This document shows, one piece after another, positions 28,111 through 36,001 of a stretch of 64,000 bases of DNA. The DNA comes from Fibrobacter succinogenes (GTDB lineage: Bacteria > Fibrobacterota > Fibrobacteria > Fibrobacterales > Fibrobacteraceae): assembly GCA_902762795.1 (NCBI GenBank), contig CACWPM010000010.1, positions 1 to 64,000 of the forward strand, read 5' to 3'. Both the position numbers and the translations under genes were made by a program. Under the pieces are notes generated by a model that saw only the letters and a program-made list of their open reading frames with translations, searched no databases and was not told where the DNA came from. Positions within the stretch are counted from its first letter, which is position 1. Each line of letters opens with the position of its first letter.

Positions 28111-28138
28111 TTGACAAAATTTAAAATTATTATATATT
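28111..28138 (+). promoter_or_regulatory. promoter of the rubrerythrin gene
   Basis: Perfect TTGACA (28111-28116) and TATATT (28133-28138), 16 bp apart, in a strongly AT-rich stretch about 80 bp upstream of the ATG. The -10 box overlaps the start of the palindromic operator at 28137. Confidence 0.6.
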
Positions 28139-28153
28139 TGTAATCGTTACAAA
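28137..28153. promoter_or_regulatory. palindromic operator, probably Fur/PerR type
   Basis: TTTGTAATCGTTACAAA: perfect 7-bp arms around TCG. It sits on the -10 box of the rubrerythrin promoter and ahead of a PerR-like gene. The related half-site TTACAAA...GTACAAAA recurs at once (28147-28164). Family operators are AT-rich palindromes of this size (PerR box TTATAATNATTATAA), so repression relieved by peroxide is the likely logic (inferred). Confidence 0.55.
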
Positions 28154-28218
28154 ATTATGTACAAAATTTTATCACGATTTTCTACATCAAATTCCGCGAT
28201 GCGGAAAAGGAGTCAAAA

Positions 28219-28776
28219 ATGAAGGTCTGGGTTTGCAAAGTTTGCGGTTATGTCCATATGGGTCCGGAAGCGCCGGATGAATGCCCGCAGTGCCACGCTC
28301 CGAAGAGCAAGTTCTTCGAAAAGGTCGAAACACCTGCCGCAGGCAAGATTGTTTGGGCTGACGAGCACAAGATCGGTGTTGCTCAGGGGCTCGATGCCGA
28401 AGTGGTGCAGGGACTCCGCGAGAATTTTGCGGGAGAATGTACCGAAGTGGGGATGTACTTGGCCATGAGCCGCCAGGCTGATCGCGAAGGATTCCCGGAA
28501 GTGGCTGAAGCCTACAAGCGCATCGCTTTCGAAGAAGCGGAACACGCTGCCAAGTTCGCTGAACTCTTGGGTGAAGTCGTCTATGCCGATACCAAGAAGA
28601 ACTTGGAACTCCGCGTGGCTGCCGAAGCTGGTGCTACCGAAGGCAAGCTCGCTTTGGCCAAGCGTGCAAAGGAACTCGGCTACGATGCAATCCATGACAC
28701 GGTGCATGAAATGTGCAAGGACGAAGCACGCCATGGAGGCGCTTTCCAGGGCTTGCTCGGCCGTTATTTTAAGTAA
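28219..28776 (+). CDS. reverse rubrerythrin (rubredoxin-like domain first)
   Basis: A 185-aa cytoplasmic non-haem iron protein that reduces peroxide in anaerobes. The N-terminal rubredoxin-like site has Cys 6, 9, 22 and 25 (CKVCG ... CPQC), then a ferritin-like four-helix domain with [19 protein letters not shown] and DEARHGG carrying the di-iron Glu/His ligands. In classical rubrerythrin the order is opposite, so this is the reversed type known from clostridia. Good ribosome site AAGGAG. It is transcribed from its own promoter with a palindromic operator, and a PerR-like regulator follows after a terminator. This fits oxidative-stress defence in a strict anaerobe. Confidence 0.93.
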   Translation: MKVWVCKVCGYVHMGPEAPDECPQCHAPKSKFFEKVETPAAGKIVWADEHKIGVAQGLDAEVVQGLRENFAGECTEVGMYLAMSRQADREGFPEVAEAYKRIAFEEAEHAAKFAELLGEVVYADTKKNLELRVAAEAGATEGKLALAKRAKELGYDAIHDTVHEMCKDEARHGGAFQGLLGRYFK

Positions 28777-28781
28777 ATCTA

Positions 28782-28812
28782 AAAGGGCGGTTCTTGGAGG
28801 GACCGCCTTTTT
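28782..28812 (+). terminator. intrinsic terminator between rubrerythrin and perR-like gene
   Basis: GGCGGT / ACCGCC stem flanked by AAAA and TTTTT. Read-through, or a promoter in the following 35 bp, would be needed for the regulator gene. Confidence 0.75.
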
Positions 28813-28852
28813 GGTGTTCCTTTTGGAGTGTTTGATTTAAAGGAGTGTGATG

Positions 28853-29266
28853 ATGCAGGAGACGGCTAGCATACTCAAAGGTCATGGCATTCGGCCTTCG
28901 TTGCAGAGGGTCTGTGTCTATCGGTATTTGCGGGGTGTCAAGACTCATCCGACGGTCGATGAAATTTACACGGCGCTTTTGCCCGAATACCCGTCGCTTT
29001 CGCGCACGACGATTTATAACACGCTAGAATTGCTGCTTGCAAATGGTTTGGCGATTTCGCTGGATTTTGGCGACGGCTTTCTGCGCTACGATGCGGACTG
29101 CACACCGCATAGCCATTTCAAGTGCAATGGCTGTGGCAAGGTCTTCGACGTGATGCTCCCGCCGCCGGATTGTTCGCGAATGATTCCCGCCGGATTTACT
29201 TTGTATGGAACATCGCTTTATATGTTCGGGCTGTGTGACAAGTGCGCTGGTAAAGGCGCCTGTTAA
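28853..29266 (+). CDS. Fur-family regulator, PerR-like
   Basis: A 137-aa metal-dependent repressor. Three start codons lie in a row (GTG 28847, ATG 28850, ATG 28853); the last has the best spacing from AGGAG. A winged-helix domain (PSLQRVCVYRYL ... SRTTIYNTLELLL) is followed by the dimerisation domain with HSHFKCNGCGKVFD and CDKC, the structural zinc cysteines. The regulatory-site residues (His in KTHPTVDE, Asp/His in YDADCTPHSH) match the PerR layout, in which iron-catalysed His oxidation senses peroxide. Location next to rubrerythrin supports PerR over Fur. It overlaps the ktrA-like gene tail by 4 bp. Confidence 0.85.
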   Translation: MQETASILKGHGIRPSLQRVCVYRYLRGVKTHPTVDEIYTALLPEYPSLSRTTIYNTLELLLANGLAISLDFGDGFLRYDADCTPHSHFKCNGCGKVFDVMLPPPDCSRMIPAGFTLYGTSLYMFGLCDKCAGKGAC

Positions 29267-29922
29267 TCCTTCAGCTTGTCGAGCGCTTCGTTCGGGCCGA
29301 TAAGGAACAGCACGTCGTCTTCTTGCAAGATGACATCTGCGATGTTACCGATCTTGGGCGTAGGTTCTTGCGGGTCGCGGATGGCGATAACCTGTACGCC
29401 GTACTTGTGCGTAAGCGACAGCGCTTTCAACGTCTTTCCGATGAAAATCTTGGGGCAGACAAGTTCCACGATGGAGTAACCTTCCATGAACGGGAGGAAA
29501 TCGACCATGTTCGGGCGGTTGAGGCGTTCGGCGAGGCTTATGGCGGCATCGCGTTCCGGGTGGAAAATGTCCGTGACGCCGAGCTTTTCCAGGATGCTCG
29601 TGTGTGCTGCGCTGCTCGACTTCGCGATAATGTGCTTGACACCTAGCTCCTTCAAGTTGAGGATCGTAAGGAGCGAAGCTTCGAGGTCTTGGCCGATGCA
29701 GACGATAACGCTATCCGCCTTGGTGAGGGACGGAATGGAGGCGAGCTGCTTCTTGCGGGTGCTGTCGGCGACGACGGCTTGCGAGACCATGCTGGAAATG
29801 TCCTGAATCTTTTCGGGATGCGAGTCGATGACCATGATGTCATGACCCAGTGACGTCAAGTGACGGGCAAGGTAGTTTGCCGAATTCCCAAGACCGATGA
29901 TAACGAATTGTCTAGAAGCCAT
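29263..29922 (-). CDS. potassium uptake regulatory subunit (RCK, KtrA/TrkA type)
   Basis: A 219-aa cytoplasmic protein of one TrkA-N (RCK) domain plus one TrkA-C domain. The nucleotide-binding GLGNSANYLARHL (11-23) and acidic strand end VIDSHPEK are present. This single-unit size is that of KtrA/KtrC; E. coli TrkA is twice as long. It gates the membrane partner encoded just upstream on the same strand, with 134 bp and a heptamer array between them. Confidence 0.92.
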   Translation of the reverse strand: MASRQFVIIGLGNSANYLARHLTSLGHDIMVIDSHPEKIQDISSMVSQAVVADSTRKKQLASIPSLTKADSVIVCIGQDLEASLLTILNLKELGVKHIIAKSSSAAHTSILEKLGVTDIFHPERDAAISLAERLNRPNMVDFLPFMEGYSIVELVCPKIFIGKTLKALSLTHKYGVQVIAIRDPQEPTPKIGNIADVILQEDDVLFLIGPNEALDKLKD

Positions 29923-29934
29923 GCGGTAAATATA

Positions 29935-30031
29935 GAACTTAGAGCTTAGAGCTTAGAACTTAGTATTTGGAAAATAGAGTGAAAAAAAATGGATTTTGAT
30001 GTGTTTTATCTAAGTTCTACCGACTAAGTTC
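29935..30031. repeat. heptamer array between the two potassium-uptake genes
   Basis: Units GAACTTA, GAGCTTA, GAGCTTA, GAACTTA run head-to-tail from 29935 to 29962. The complement TAAGTTC then appears twice (30011-30017 and 30025-30031), 14 bp apart, which is two heptamer steps. The two halves could pair into a long stem in the mRNA linking the two subunits. Confidence 0.8.
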
Positions 30032-30056
30032 TGCCAACTGCGCCCGATAGGGCGCG

Positions 30057-31460
30057 CTACCCTACCATTATATCTTCTTCGGCGTACCAGGCGGTGTCCT
30101 GGAGCTTGCCCGCAACGGCGGAAATCAAGAACAACGGACCCATGCGCCCGATGAACATCACGCAGCAAATGACGATTTTTCCGATAAGCGTAAGTTCGCC
30201 CGTGAGTCCCATGGAGAGCCCACATGTGGCGTAGGCGCTCACGACTTCAAAAAGAATTTCGAGGAATGGCCCGCTGTCGGCAGTATATCTTGTGCCGGAC
30301 GGAATTTCGGTGCAAAGTAGAATGAGCGTTGCTGTTCCAATCACGACGATGGCGACAACGAAAATTCGAATCGCCTTGTCGATGGTGTTGTTCGGGATGG
30401 TGCGTCCGAGAACCTGGGTCTTTTCCCTGCCGAGGAGCCTGTTGATGCCGAGCAGTCCGATGACAGCGGCTGTCGTGACCTTGATGCCGCCACCACAGCT
30501 GCCGGGGTTTGCCCCAATGAACATGATGATGATGAAGAAGAATAGCGAGGCTTGCGTGAGATCGGGGATGTTGACGGAATTGAGTCCTGCCGTACGGCTG
30601 GTAAATGCCATGAACGTTACGGATTGCGCGTTCTCGCCGAAGGTGTGCCCGCTAAAAAGGTTGCTCCATTCGGTGAATGTGAATACGCCTATGCTCACGG
30701 CGATGATGATAAATGTGCCGTACGTCGCGATGCGCGTGTGCAACGAAAGACGGCGGACTTCTTTGTGTTTAAAATCGAAGAGGTAGCGGAGTTCAGCAAT
30801 GGCGAGGAATCCAAAGCCGCCTGCTAGCACGAGAATGCAGGTGGTGATGTTCATGATGGGATTGTACTGGAAACCTTCGAGCGAATCGGGGAACAACGTA
30901 AATCCTACACCGCAAAAGGAGCTGACCGCTTGGAAGAGGGAACAGAAAACGCGGTCGTAGAGTTCCATCGATTCAAACTGCGTAAAGTAGACGATGCCGC
31001 CGATCAGTTCCAGTACAAAGGTAAAGGGAATTACGGCCTTGAGTATGCGCCCTGCGTCGATGCTCCCTTCTTGCGTGAATTCGGAAAGGAACACGGACTG
31101 GTGGCTAAATCCCGGATGCATGCCGGCAAGCAAGATTAGCGTCGTGGATGCCGTCATGATGCCAAGCCCGCCCAGCTGCATCAAGACTACGAGGATCCAC
31201 AGCCCGGTATGTGTGAACGTGGATGGAATATCGATGACGGAAAGCCCGGTGACGCAGACTGCGGATACTGCCGTAAAAAAAGCTTCGATTAAGCTGATGG
31301 GGCGGCTTGCCGCCTGCGGAATGCTGAGGAGCGCTGTGCCGATGGCGATGAGCAGGAGGTAAGCGAGTACCACCAGCATGATGGGGTTCGCCTGGGTCTT
31401 CGTCTTGAAAACGTTCTCGGACAGGGAATCCGCGAACATCTGGTACTTTGAACGTAACAT
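30057..31460 (-). CDS. potassium uptake membrane subunit (KtrB/TrkH type)
   Basis: A 467-aa inner-membrane protein with four pore-loop repeats, each marked by the filter glycine: VCVTGLS, CGVGFT, RTAGLN and ATCGLS. About ten hydrophobic segments fit 4 x (M1-P-M2) plus extra helices. The Met at 31460 (MLRSKYQMFADSL) is taken as the start; the open frame extends 97 residues further, across the terminator hairpin and into the neighbouring gene, and is not credible there. It works with the RCK protein downstream to import potassium, probably with sodium as in Ktr systems. Confidence 0.93.
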   Translation of the reverse strand: MLRSKYQMFADSLSENVFKTKTQANPIMLVVLAYLLLIAIGTALLSIPQAASRPISLIEAFFTAVSAVCVTGLSVIDIPSTFTHTGLWILVVLMQLGGLGIMTASTTLILLAGMHPGFSHQSVFLSEFTQEGSIDAGRILKAVIPFTFVLELIGGIVYFTQFESMELYDRVFCSLFQAVSSFCGVGFTLFPDSLEGFQYNPIMNITTCILVLAGGFGFLAIAELRYLFDFKHKEVRRLSLHTRIATYGTFIIIAVSIGVFTFTEWSNLFSGHTFGENAQSVTFMAFTSRTAGLNSVNIPDLTQASLFFFIIIMFIGANPGSCGGGIKVTTAAVIGLLGINRLLGREKTQVLGRTIPNNTIDKAIRIFVVAIVVIGTATLILLCTEIPSGTRYTADSGPFLEILFEVVSAYATCGLSMGLTGELTLIGKIVICCVMFIGRMGPLFLISAVAGKLQDTAWYAEEDIMVG

Positions 31461-31508
31461 AAGAACGAATTTAGTAAAGTTGAGAGGGCTAATCCCCTGC
31501 GGAAAGGA

Positions 31509-31536
31509 AAAGGACCTCGCGCAAGCGAGGTCCTTT
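31509..31536 (-). terminator. strong hairpin terminator
   Basis: A 12-bp perfect stem AAAGGACCTCGC / GCGAGGTCCTTT with a GCAA loop. On the minus strand it is followed by TTTTCCTTTCC. It ends the paralogous-domain lipoprotein gene at 31561. Confidence 0.85.
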
Positions 31537-31560
31537 GAGTTAGGAGGAAAATTCGTGTTT

Positions 31561-32454
31561 TTAGTTCTGGACGCAGCGCACGCTGAAGCGCTTGGTCTTG
31601 CTATCCACCTGGAAGAACTTCTGTTCTTTTTCTCCGGCGTATTCGGGATCTTTTTCCACAATGATGACAGTGTAAGAACTGCCTGTGTTTGTATCAAAAT
31701 TCTTGTCGCCGGACTGCGGTGTGGCGGATGTCCAATGGAAGCCCATGTCACCGAGGAAGTCGCAGGTGCCGTCCTTGCAGCGGCCGCTGTAGCTCCACGG
31801 GACGGATTCGTCGTTGAGAGCAGCTTGGGCTTCTTCTCTAGTGGGGAGGTGCCAACCGAGCGGGCATGCCTTCTGTGCGGCGTTAAAGGTGTAGAGCCTT
31901 CCGTGGGTTGCGCAGTTTTCGTTCTTTTCGTTAAAGCATTCGCTGTTGGCGATTTCGTAGTTCATGTCCTGCGCCATCCAGAGCTTGCCGCCAATCTGAA
32001 TCAGCGTGTAAGTCTTGTTGTCGCGCATGTCGGTCATCGACATGCCGTTGATGGTCGGAGCCTTGTTCTCGGGTTCGTCGATGGGGGTACCGCCTTCAGA
32101 GGATGAAGATTTCGGACGAGCCTTGGATGAAGACGAACGCGGTTTGACAGTCGCTTCGCAACCGGTGTTCCAGCAGAACATTTTCTCTTCGACCGTATTG
32201 GGATAATCAACTCCCGGTGCCGGAATATTGATGATTTCCTGCTTGCGGATCGTGTCAATCTTATTGATAATTACTGAAGAAGAAGAAACAGTGCTGCCGT
32301 TCTTGGGGTTGCTTGAAGAAACGCCCGGCCAAATGAATGACGAGGAAGATATACTAGCATCTGCAGGTGGCGCGAGTGGGCTCGGGTCATCGGAACAACC
32401 AAAGAAGAGGGTGGTCAGCCCTACAAAACTTAGAAAAAGTATTTTTTTCATCAT
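31561..32454 (-). CDS. lipoprotein with F. succinogenes major paralogous domain
   Basis: A 297-aa protein. A lipobox LFFGC ends the signal peptide (Cys near residue 20). There are Ser-rich linkers (ISSSSF, RSSSSKARPKSSSS), then from about 135 the paralogous domain: MTDMRDNKTYTLIQIGGKLW, MAQDMNY, LYTFNAA, CPLGWHLPT and FSVRCVQN at the end. This domain is found in dozens of copies in Fibrobacter and is related to FISUMP lectin-like folds; a ligand is unknown. Surface-anchored, monocistronic. The start could be either of two adjacent Met codons (32454 or 32451). Confidence 0.93.
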   Translation of the reverse strand: MMKKILFLSFVGLTTLFFGCSDDPSPLAPPADASISSSSFIWPGVSSSNPKNGSTVSSSSVIINKIDTIRKQEIINIPAPGVDYPNTVEEKMFCWNTGCEATVKPRSSSSKARPKSSSSEGGTPIDEPENKAPTINGMSMTDMRDNKTYTLIQIGGKLWMAQDMNYEIANSECFNEKNENCATHGRLYTFNAAQKACPLGWHLPTREEAQAALNDESVPWSYSGRCKDGTCDFLGDMGFHWTSATPQSGDKNFDTNTGSSYTVIIVEKDPEYAGEKEQKFFQVDSKTKRFSVRCVQN

Positions 32455-32522
32455 GAATACAAATATAGTTTACAAAAATGAATTGCTGTAGCAAAAACTT
32501 TTTTACTATCTTTGGAATCACT

Positions 32523-32915
32523 ATGAGCAATGTTGAAATTTTCGACACCACCTTCGCCATGACCATCCTTGTGATTATGGCTCTCTGCATTCCGACGGTT
32601 CTCCTTATCGCTAACTGGGTGCTTCATCCGGGCAAGATTAAGCATACCATTATCAAAGGTTCGGCTTACGAATGTGGTCTCGCTCACGTTTCCGGTACGG
32701 CTAACGAACGTTACCCGGTGAAATATTACATGGTGGCCATGCTCTTCCTGGTGTTCGACCTCGAAGTCGCCTTTATCTATCCCTGGACCATCCAGTTTCT
32801 CGCTGGTGGCTGGGAATTGCTGTTCATCCTCCTCGGCTTCCTTCTTATTCTCGAAGCGGGTTATATCTATCTGTTGAAGAAGGGCGTGTTGGACTGGAAT
32901 AGCGTTAAGGATTAA
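32523..32915 (+). CDS. nuoA: NADH-quinone oxidoreductase subunit A (orphan)
   Basis: A 130-aa inner-membrane subunit of complex I. Three hydrophobic helices, with the conserved YECG after the first and ERYPVKYYMVAMLFLVFDLE over the second, which holds the quinone-module Asp/Glu. The ATG at 32523 is preferred to one 15 codons upstream, which gives an extra Cys-rich leader. Elsewhere nuoA is followed by nuoB and the rest, but here a terminator lies 33 bp after the stop and the next gene is on the other strand, so the remaining nuo genes must be elsewhere. Confidence 0.93.
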   Translation: MSNVEIFDTTFAMTILVIMALCIPTVLLIANWVLHPGKIKHTIIKGSAYECGLAHVSGTANERYPVKYYMVAMLFLVFDLEVAFIYPWTIQFLAGGWELLFILLGFLLILEAGYIYLLKKGVLDWNSVKD

Positions 32916-32948
32916 TCCTTAAATCGATGATTATTCTATCTCAAAATG

Positions 32949-32985
32949 GCGGATGCAGGCTTTCGGGTTTGCATCCGCTTTTTTT
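32949..32985 (+). terminator. intrinsic terminator of nuoA
   Basis: GCGGATGCA / TGCATCCGC stem with a 12-base loop and seven T. Confidence 0.88.
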
Positions 32986-33056
32986 GTCCTCTAACCCCTA
33001 GCCGTTGCGTGCTAGAACTGTGACTGGATCCGTCGGCTTTGCCTCTGGATGACGTT

Positions 33057-33084
33057 CCTAACCCCTAAAACCTAATACCTAACA
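33057..33084. repeat. heptamer array between nuoA and barrel gene
   Basis: Units CCTAACC, CCTAAAA, CCTAATA, CCTAACA in tandem. The array ends one base before the TAG stop (complement of CTA at 33086) of the minus-strand barrel gene. Confidence 0.85.
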
Positions 33085-33085
33085 A

Positions 33086-34264
33086 CTAGAACGCGTCGCG
33101 GACGTACATTGTCATGCCGACGCTCTTGAAATCCACCCATGAAAGTTCGCAGCGTGCGTACAGGTTTTCCTTCTTGTTAAGGGCGAACCGCCCCCCGAAG
33201 CCTAGACTCCTGTGCCACTTGTTGCGCATGAGGTCGCTAAAGTAATCGCCTGTTTTTCCGCCTTCAAAGAAGATGTCCCCGGCTAGGCGCCAAAACAGCT
33301 TTTTGCGGAATTCCACTTGCAAGAACATGGCTTGGTTCCCGTAAAAGTAGTTCTTCTCGACGCCTCGGTAGCGTTTGAGTCCGTCTGTCCCGGCGAGCTT
33401 GTCGAAAGGGGCGTCTCCATCTACACGTTGCCAGAGAAAGCCTACGGCCATGGATGTGTTCCAGATAAATTCACTGTATCCGCGGATATCGAGTTCCTGG
33501 TGTGTGTAGTTGTAGTTACCCATACCTTTGTTATAAAAGTAATGTCCCCATTGGACCAGGTACCCATGTCGGGCCCAGTTCGTATTGTCGCGGGTGTCAA
33601 GAGACATGTGGTAGCCGATACCGTTTCGCCAGCCATCGGTGTTTTCGGGTTCCTCGATGGATCCGTGATAATGGTAATTGTTGAACTCGACGTTCGTGTG
33701 GTTTATGTCGAGGAATATGCCGTACTTGAAGTCGGGAAGCCACTGTCTTGTTCCAAAGTTCACTTCGGTGAGCATTTGGATGTAGAAAGTCTCTCGGTCG
33801 AATTTGCGGAAATCGTCGATGTCGGGATTGTTTTTTTGACCGAAGTAATTGCCGACCCAGTCTTCGTAATGGATGTCCAAGTGTCCCGAAATGCGATCGT
33901 CCAGGAAATGGAATTTGGGCGAGACTGAGCCCGTCACTTGCTTGCGCGAGGTCCCGTAGAACGATAGGTCTAGTTCGGAGGCGTTTCCTCCTTGGATCGA
34001 GGGCTTGAAGAAGATGATCGCCATGGCGCCAAATTGATATTGGGTCTCTTCGGTGTAGCCTAGCACGGGAACGACCGAGATACGCTGAAAATCCTCGCTG
34101 GATTCTTGTGCAGGGGCCTTCATCGGCAATAGGGAGCCGATCGACAAAGAGATAATAAATGTTCTGACTAGGGCTTTCACGAGATTGAAATTTAGAAATA
34201 ATGTCGCTTTTTTACGATAACGACTGGACATATACGATTTATAGAAATGCAGAACTCCATTCAC
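33086..34264 (-). CDS. outer-membrane barrel protein (BamA/surface-antigen-like)
   Basis: A 392-aa protein (381 aa from a second Met at 34231; no ribosome site distinguishes them). A hydrophobic signal segment (ALVRTFIISLSIGSLL) ends APAQ. The rest is alternating amphipathic strands with many Tyr/Trp/Asn turns. LKRYRGVEKNYFYGN resembles the LRGY/xRGF motif of the Omp85 family, and the C-terminus is aromatic (MYVRDAF). POTRA domains are absent, so it is a barrel-only relative. Function unknown; probably transport or assembly at the outer membrane. Confidence 0.75.
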   Translation of the reverse strand: MNGVLHFYKSYMSSRYRKKATLFLNFNLVKALVRTFIISLSIGSLLPMKAPAQESSEDFQRISVVPVLGYTEETQYQFGAMAIIFFKPSIQGGNASELDLSFYGTSRKQVTGSVSPKFHFLDDRISGHLDIHYEDWVGNYFGQKNNPDIDDFRKFDRETFYIQMLTEVNFGTRQWLPDFKYGIFLDINHTNVEFNNYHYHGSIEEPENTDGWRNGIGYHMSLDTRDNTNWARHGYLVQWGHYFYNKGMGNYNYTHQELDIRGYSEFIWNTSMAVGFLWQRVDGDAPFDKLAGTDGLKRYRGVEKNYFYGNQAMFLQVEFRKKLFWRLAGDIFFEGGKTGDYFSDLMRNKWHRSLGFGGRFALNKKENLYARCELSWVDFKSVGMTMYVRDAF

Positions 34265-34364
34265 ATTTTGTTAACGAATAATTTGGAGGTGTTGGGTTAA
34301 AATGGAAAAATGTCGAATATATTCTAAATGGGTGTTAAGAGGAATGTTGGTAAAGGAGTGAACA

Positions 34365-35915
34365 ATGAATAAGGTTGTTGGAGTTGCCCTTGTTTTGGGG
34401 ATGTTTTCGGTGGTTTCTGCACAGATTCCGCTAAATTTCAATGTCGAAAACCGTGGTAAGGATTTGGGAGCCAAGGCTGGAGAGCTCAAAACCAATAAAA
34501 AGTTGCCCAATCCGTTTGAATTCCATGACGGCTCGAAGGTCACCAAGTACGATGACTGGAGCAAGCGCCGTAACGAAATCAAGGCGGATATCGAGAAGTA
34601 CGAGATCGGCGACAAGCCTATCCCGGCGGATGTGAGCGCCACCTACAGCGGCGGTACTCTTACGGTGACGGTCAAGGAAGGCGGCAAGACCGCGACGATT
34701 ACTTCCAAGTTTAGCATCCCGTCGGGCGCGGGCCCGCATCCGATTATCATCGGCATGAATAGCGGCACGGGTTCGCTTTCGTCCAGCATATTCAGTGGCT
34801 TTGTCCAGGTGCCCTTCAGTCATGACCAGGTGGCGAAATACTCCATGAACGGCCAGAAGGACACGAACGTGGGTTTCTACAAGTTCTACGGCAACAAGAA
34901 CCAGAACGGCGACTATTCCGCATGGTCGTGGGGCGTGAGCCGCCTGATTGACGGCCTTGCGCTGATTGCCAAGGACCACAATCTCGATATGAGCAAGATT
35001 GCGGTGACGGGCTGCTCCTATGCGGGCAAGATGGCCCTCTTTGCGGGCGCCTTCGACGAACGCGTGACGCTCACCATCGCCCAGGAATCGGGTGGCGGCG
35101 GCATCAACTCTTGGCGTACCTCCGATGATTTTGCCAAGCGCGGTACGAATATCGAGAAAATCGACAACACGAACTATAGCTGGTTCATGCAGAGCTTGCA
35201 GCGTCAGGACCCTTACAAGCTCCCGCACGACCACCACGAACTCATCGCCATGATTGCGCCGCGTGCGGTAATCGCGCTCGGTAACCCCGGCTACGAATGG
35301 CTGGGCGACGAATCGGGTTACAAGTCCGTGATGGCGGCGACCGAAGTGTGGAAGGCCATGGGAATCGAGGACCGTATCGGTTTCGATTTTACCGGGGGTC
35401 ATGAGCATTGTCAAGCGGCATCGAGCCAGACCAAGTCAGTGACTGCGTTTGTGGACAAGTTCCTGCGCAACAAGAATGCGAATACCGATATCCATGTGAA
35501 GCCCACGAACGGCAAGGGATTCAAGATAGACAACTATGGCGACTGGATCGATTGGAAAACGCCGGACCTCCCGTATTCCGCTTCGAGTCCCGATACGGCC
35601 AAGAAGGATACGATGGTTACCGATACCTCGAAGAAAGACTCTGTTGTTAAAGGAGATTCGACAACATATTGTGGCGATATGCGTTTGGCGAAGCCCAGTG
35701 TTGGTGTACGTATGGTCCAAGGCCGTCTGGAAGTTTCCGGGGCTCCGTCAGATTCTCGTGTGAAGCTCTATGATGTTAACGGTATGCTGGTTGGAAAACT
35801 TGATGCCACGGGTGGTATCCTTCCGGAGAGGGCAAAGGGCAGGCTCCTTGCCGTTGTCGAGAACCCTGCGGGAATGCGGCTTGTAACCAAAGTAATCAAT
35901 AACGTCGGATTCTAG
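34365..35915 (+). CDS. CE15 glucuronoyl esterase with sorting tail
   Basis: A 516-aa secreted esterase that splits ester bonds between lignin and glucuronoxylan. Signal peptide MNKVVGVALVLGMFSVVSAQ, good ribosome site AAAGGAG. The CE15 signature GCSYAGK carries the nucleophile Ser218; Glu241 lies in QESGGGG and the catalytic His in GGHEHC (346 or 348). PHDHHELIAMIAPRA is also typical. After about residue 400 comes a Thr/Asp/Lys linker, then a 70-residue tail (VKLYDVNGMLVGKL) of the sorting type shared by other secreted proteins here. It fits a cell-wall-degrading lifestyle. Terminator at 35939. Confidence 0.93.
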   Translation: MNKVVGVALVLGMFSVVSAQIPLNFNVENRGKDLGAKAGELKTNKKLPNPFEFHDGSKVTKYDDWSKRRNEIKADIEKYEIGDKPIPADVSATYSGGTLTVTVKEGGKTATITSKFSIPSGAGPHPIIIGMNSGTGSLSSSIFSGFVQVPFSHDQVAKYSMNGQKDTNVGFYKFYGNKNQNGDYSAWSWGVSRLIDGLALIAKDHNLDMSKIAVTGCSYAGKMALFAGAFDERVTLTIAQESGGGGINSWRTSDDFAKRGTNIEKIDNTNYSWFMQSLQRQDPYKLPHDHHELIAMIAPRAVIALGNPGYEWLGDESGYKSVMAATEVWKAMGIEDRIGFDFTGGHEHCQAASSQTKSVTAFVDKFLRNKNANTDIHVKPTNGKGFKIDNYGDWIDWKTPDLPYSASSPDTAKKDTMVTDTSKKDSVVKGDSTTYCGDMRLAKPSVGVRMVQGRLEVSGAPSDSRVKLYDVNGMLVGKLDATGGILPERAKGRLLAVVENPAGMRLVTKVINNVGF

Positions 35916-35938
35916 CGAAAGGCTGTTTACCTGTCAAG

Positions 35939-35962
35939 ATGCCGTGCAGAAACGCACGGCAT
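35939..35962 (+). terminator. hairpin after CE15 gene
   Basis: Perfect 9-bp stem ATGCCGTGC / GCACGGCAT with an AGAAAC loop. Only a short T-rich tail (TTGTTG) follows. Confidence 0.6.
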
Positions 35963-36001
35963 TTGTTGTATCTGCTTTGCAGAAGCTAAATTTATAGGCG
36001 T

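Noticed and set aside
31461-31751. A 97-residue N-terminal extension of the KtrB-like protein
   Set aside because: The stretch covers a terminator hairpin and the end of the next gene, and family members start at the position of 31460.
34431-35414. A 327-aa open frame on the minus strand
   Set aside because: Antisense of the CE15 esterase, whose catalytic motifs leave no doubt about the coding strand.
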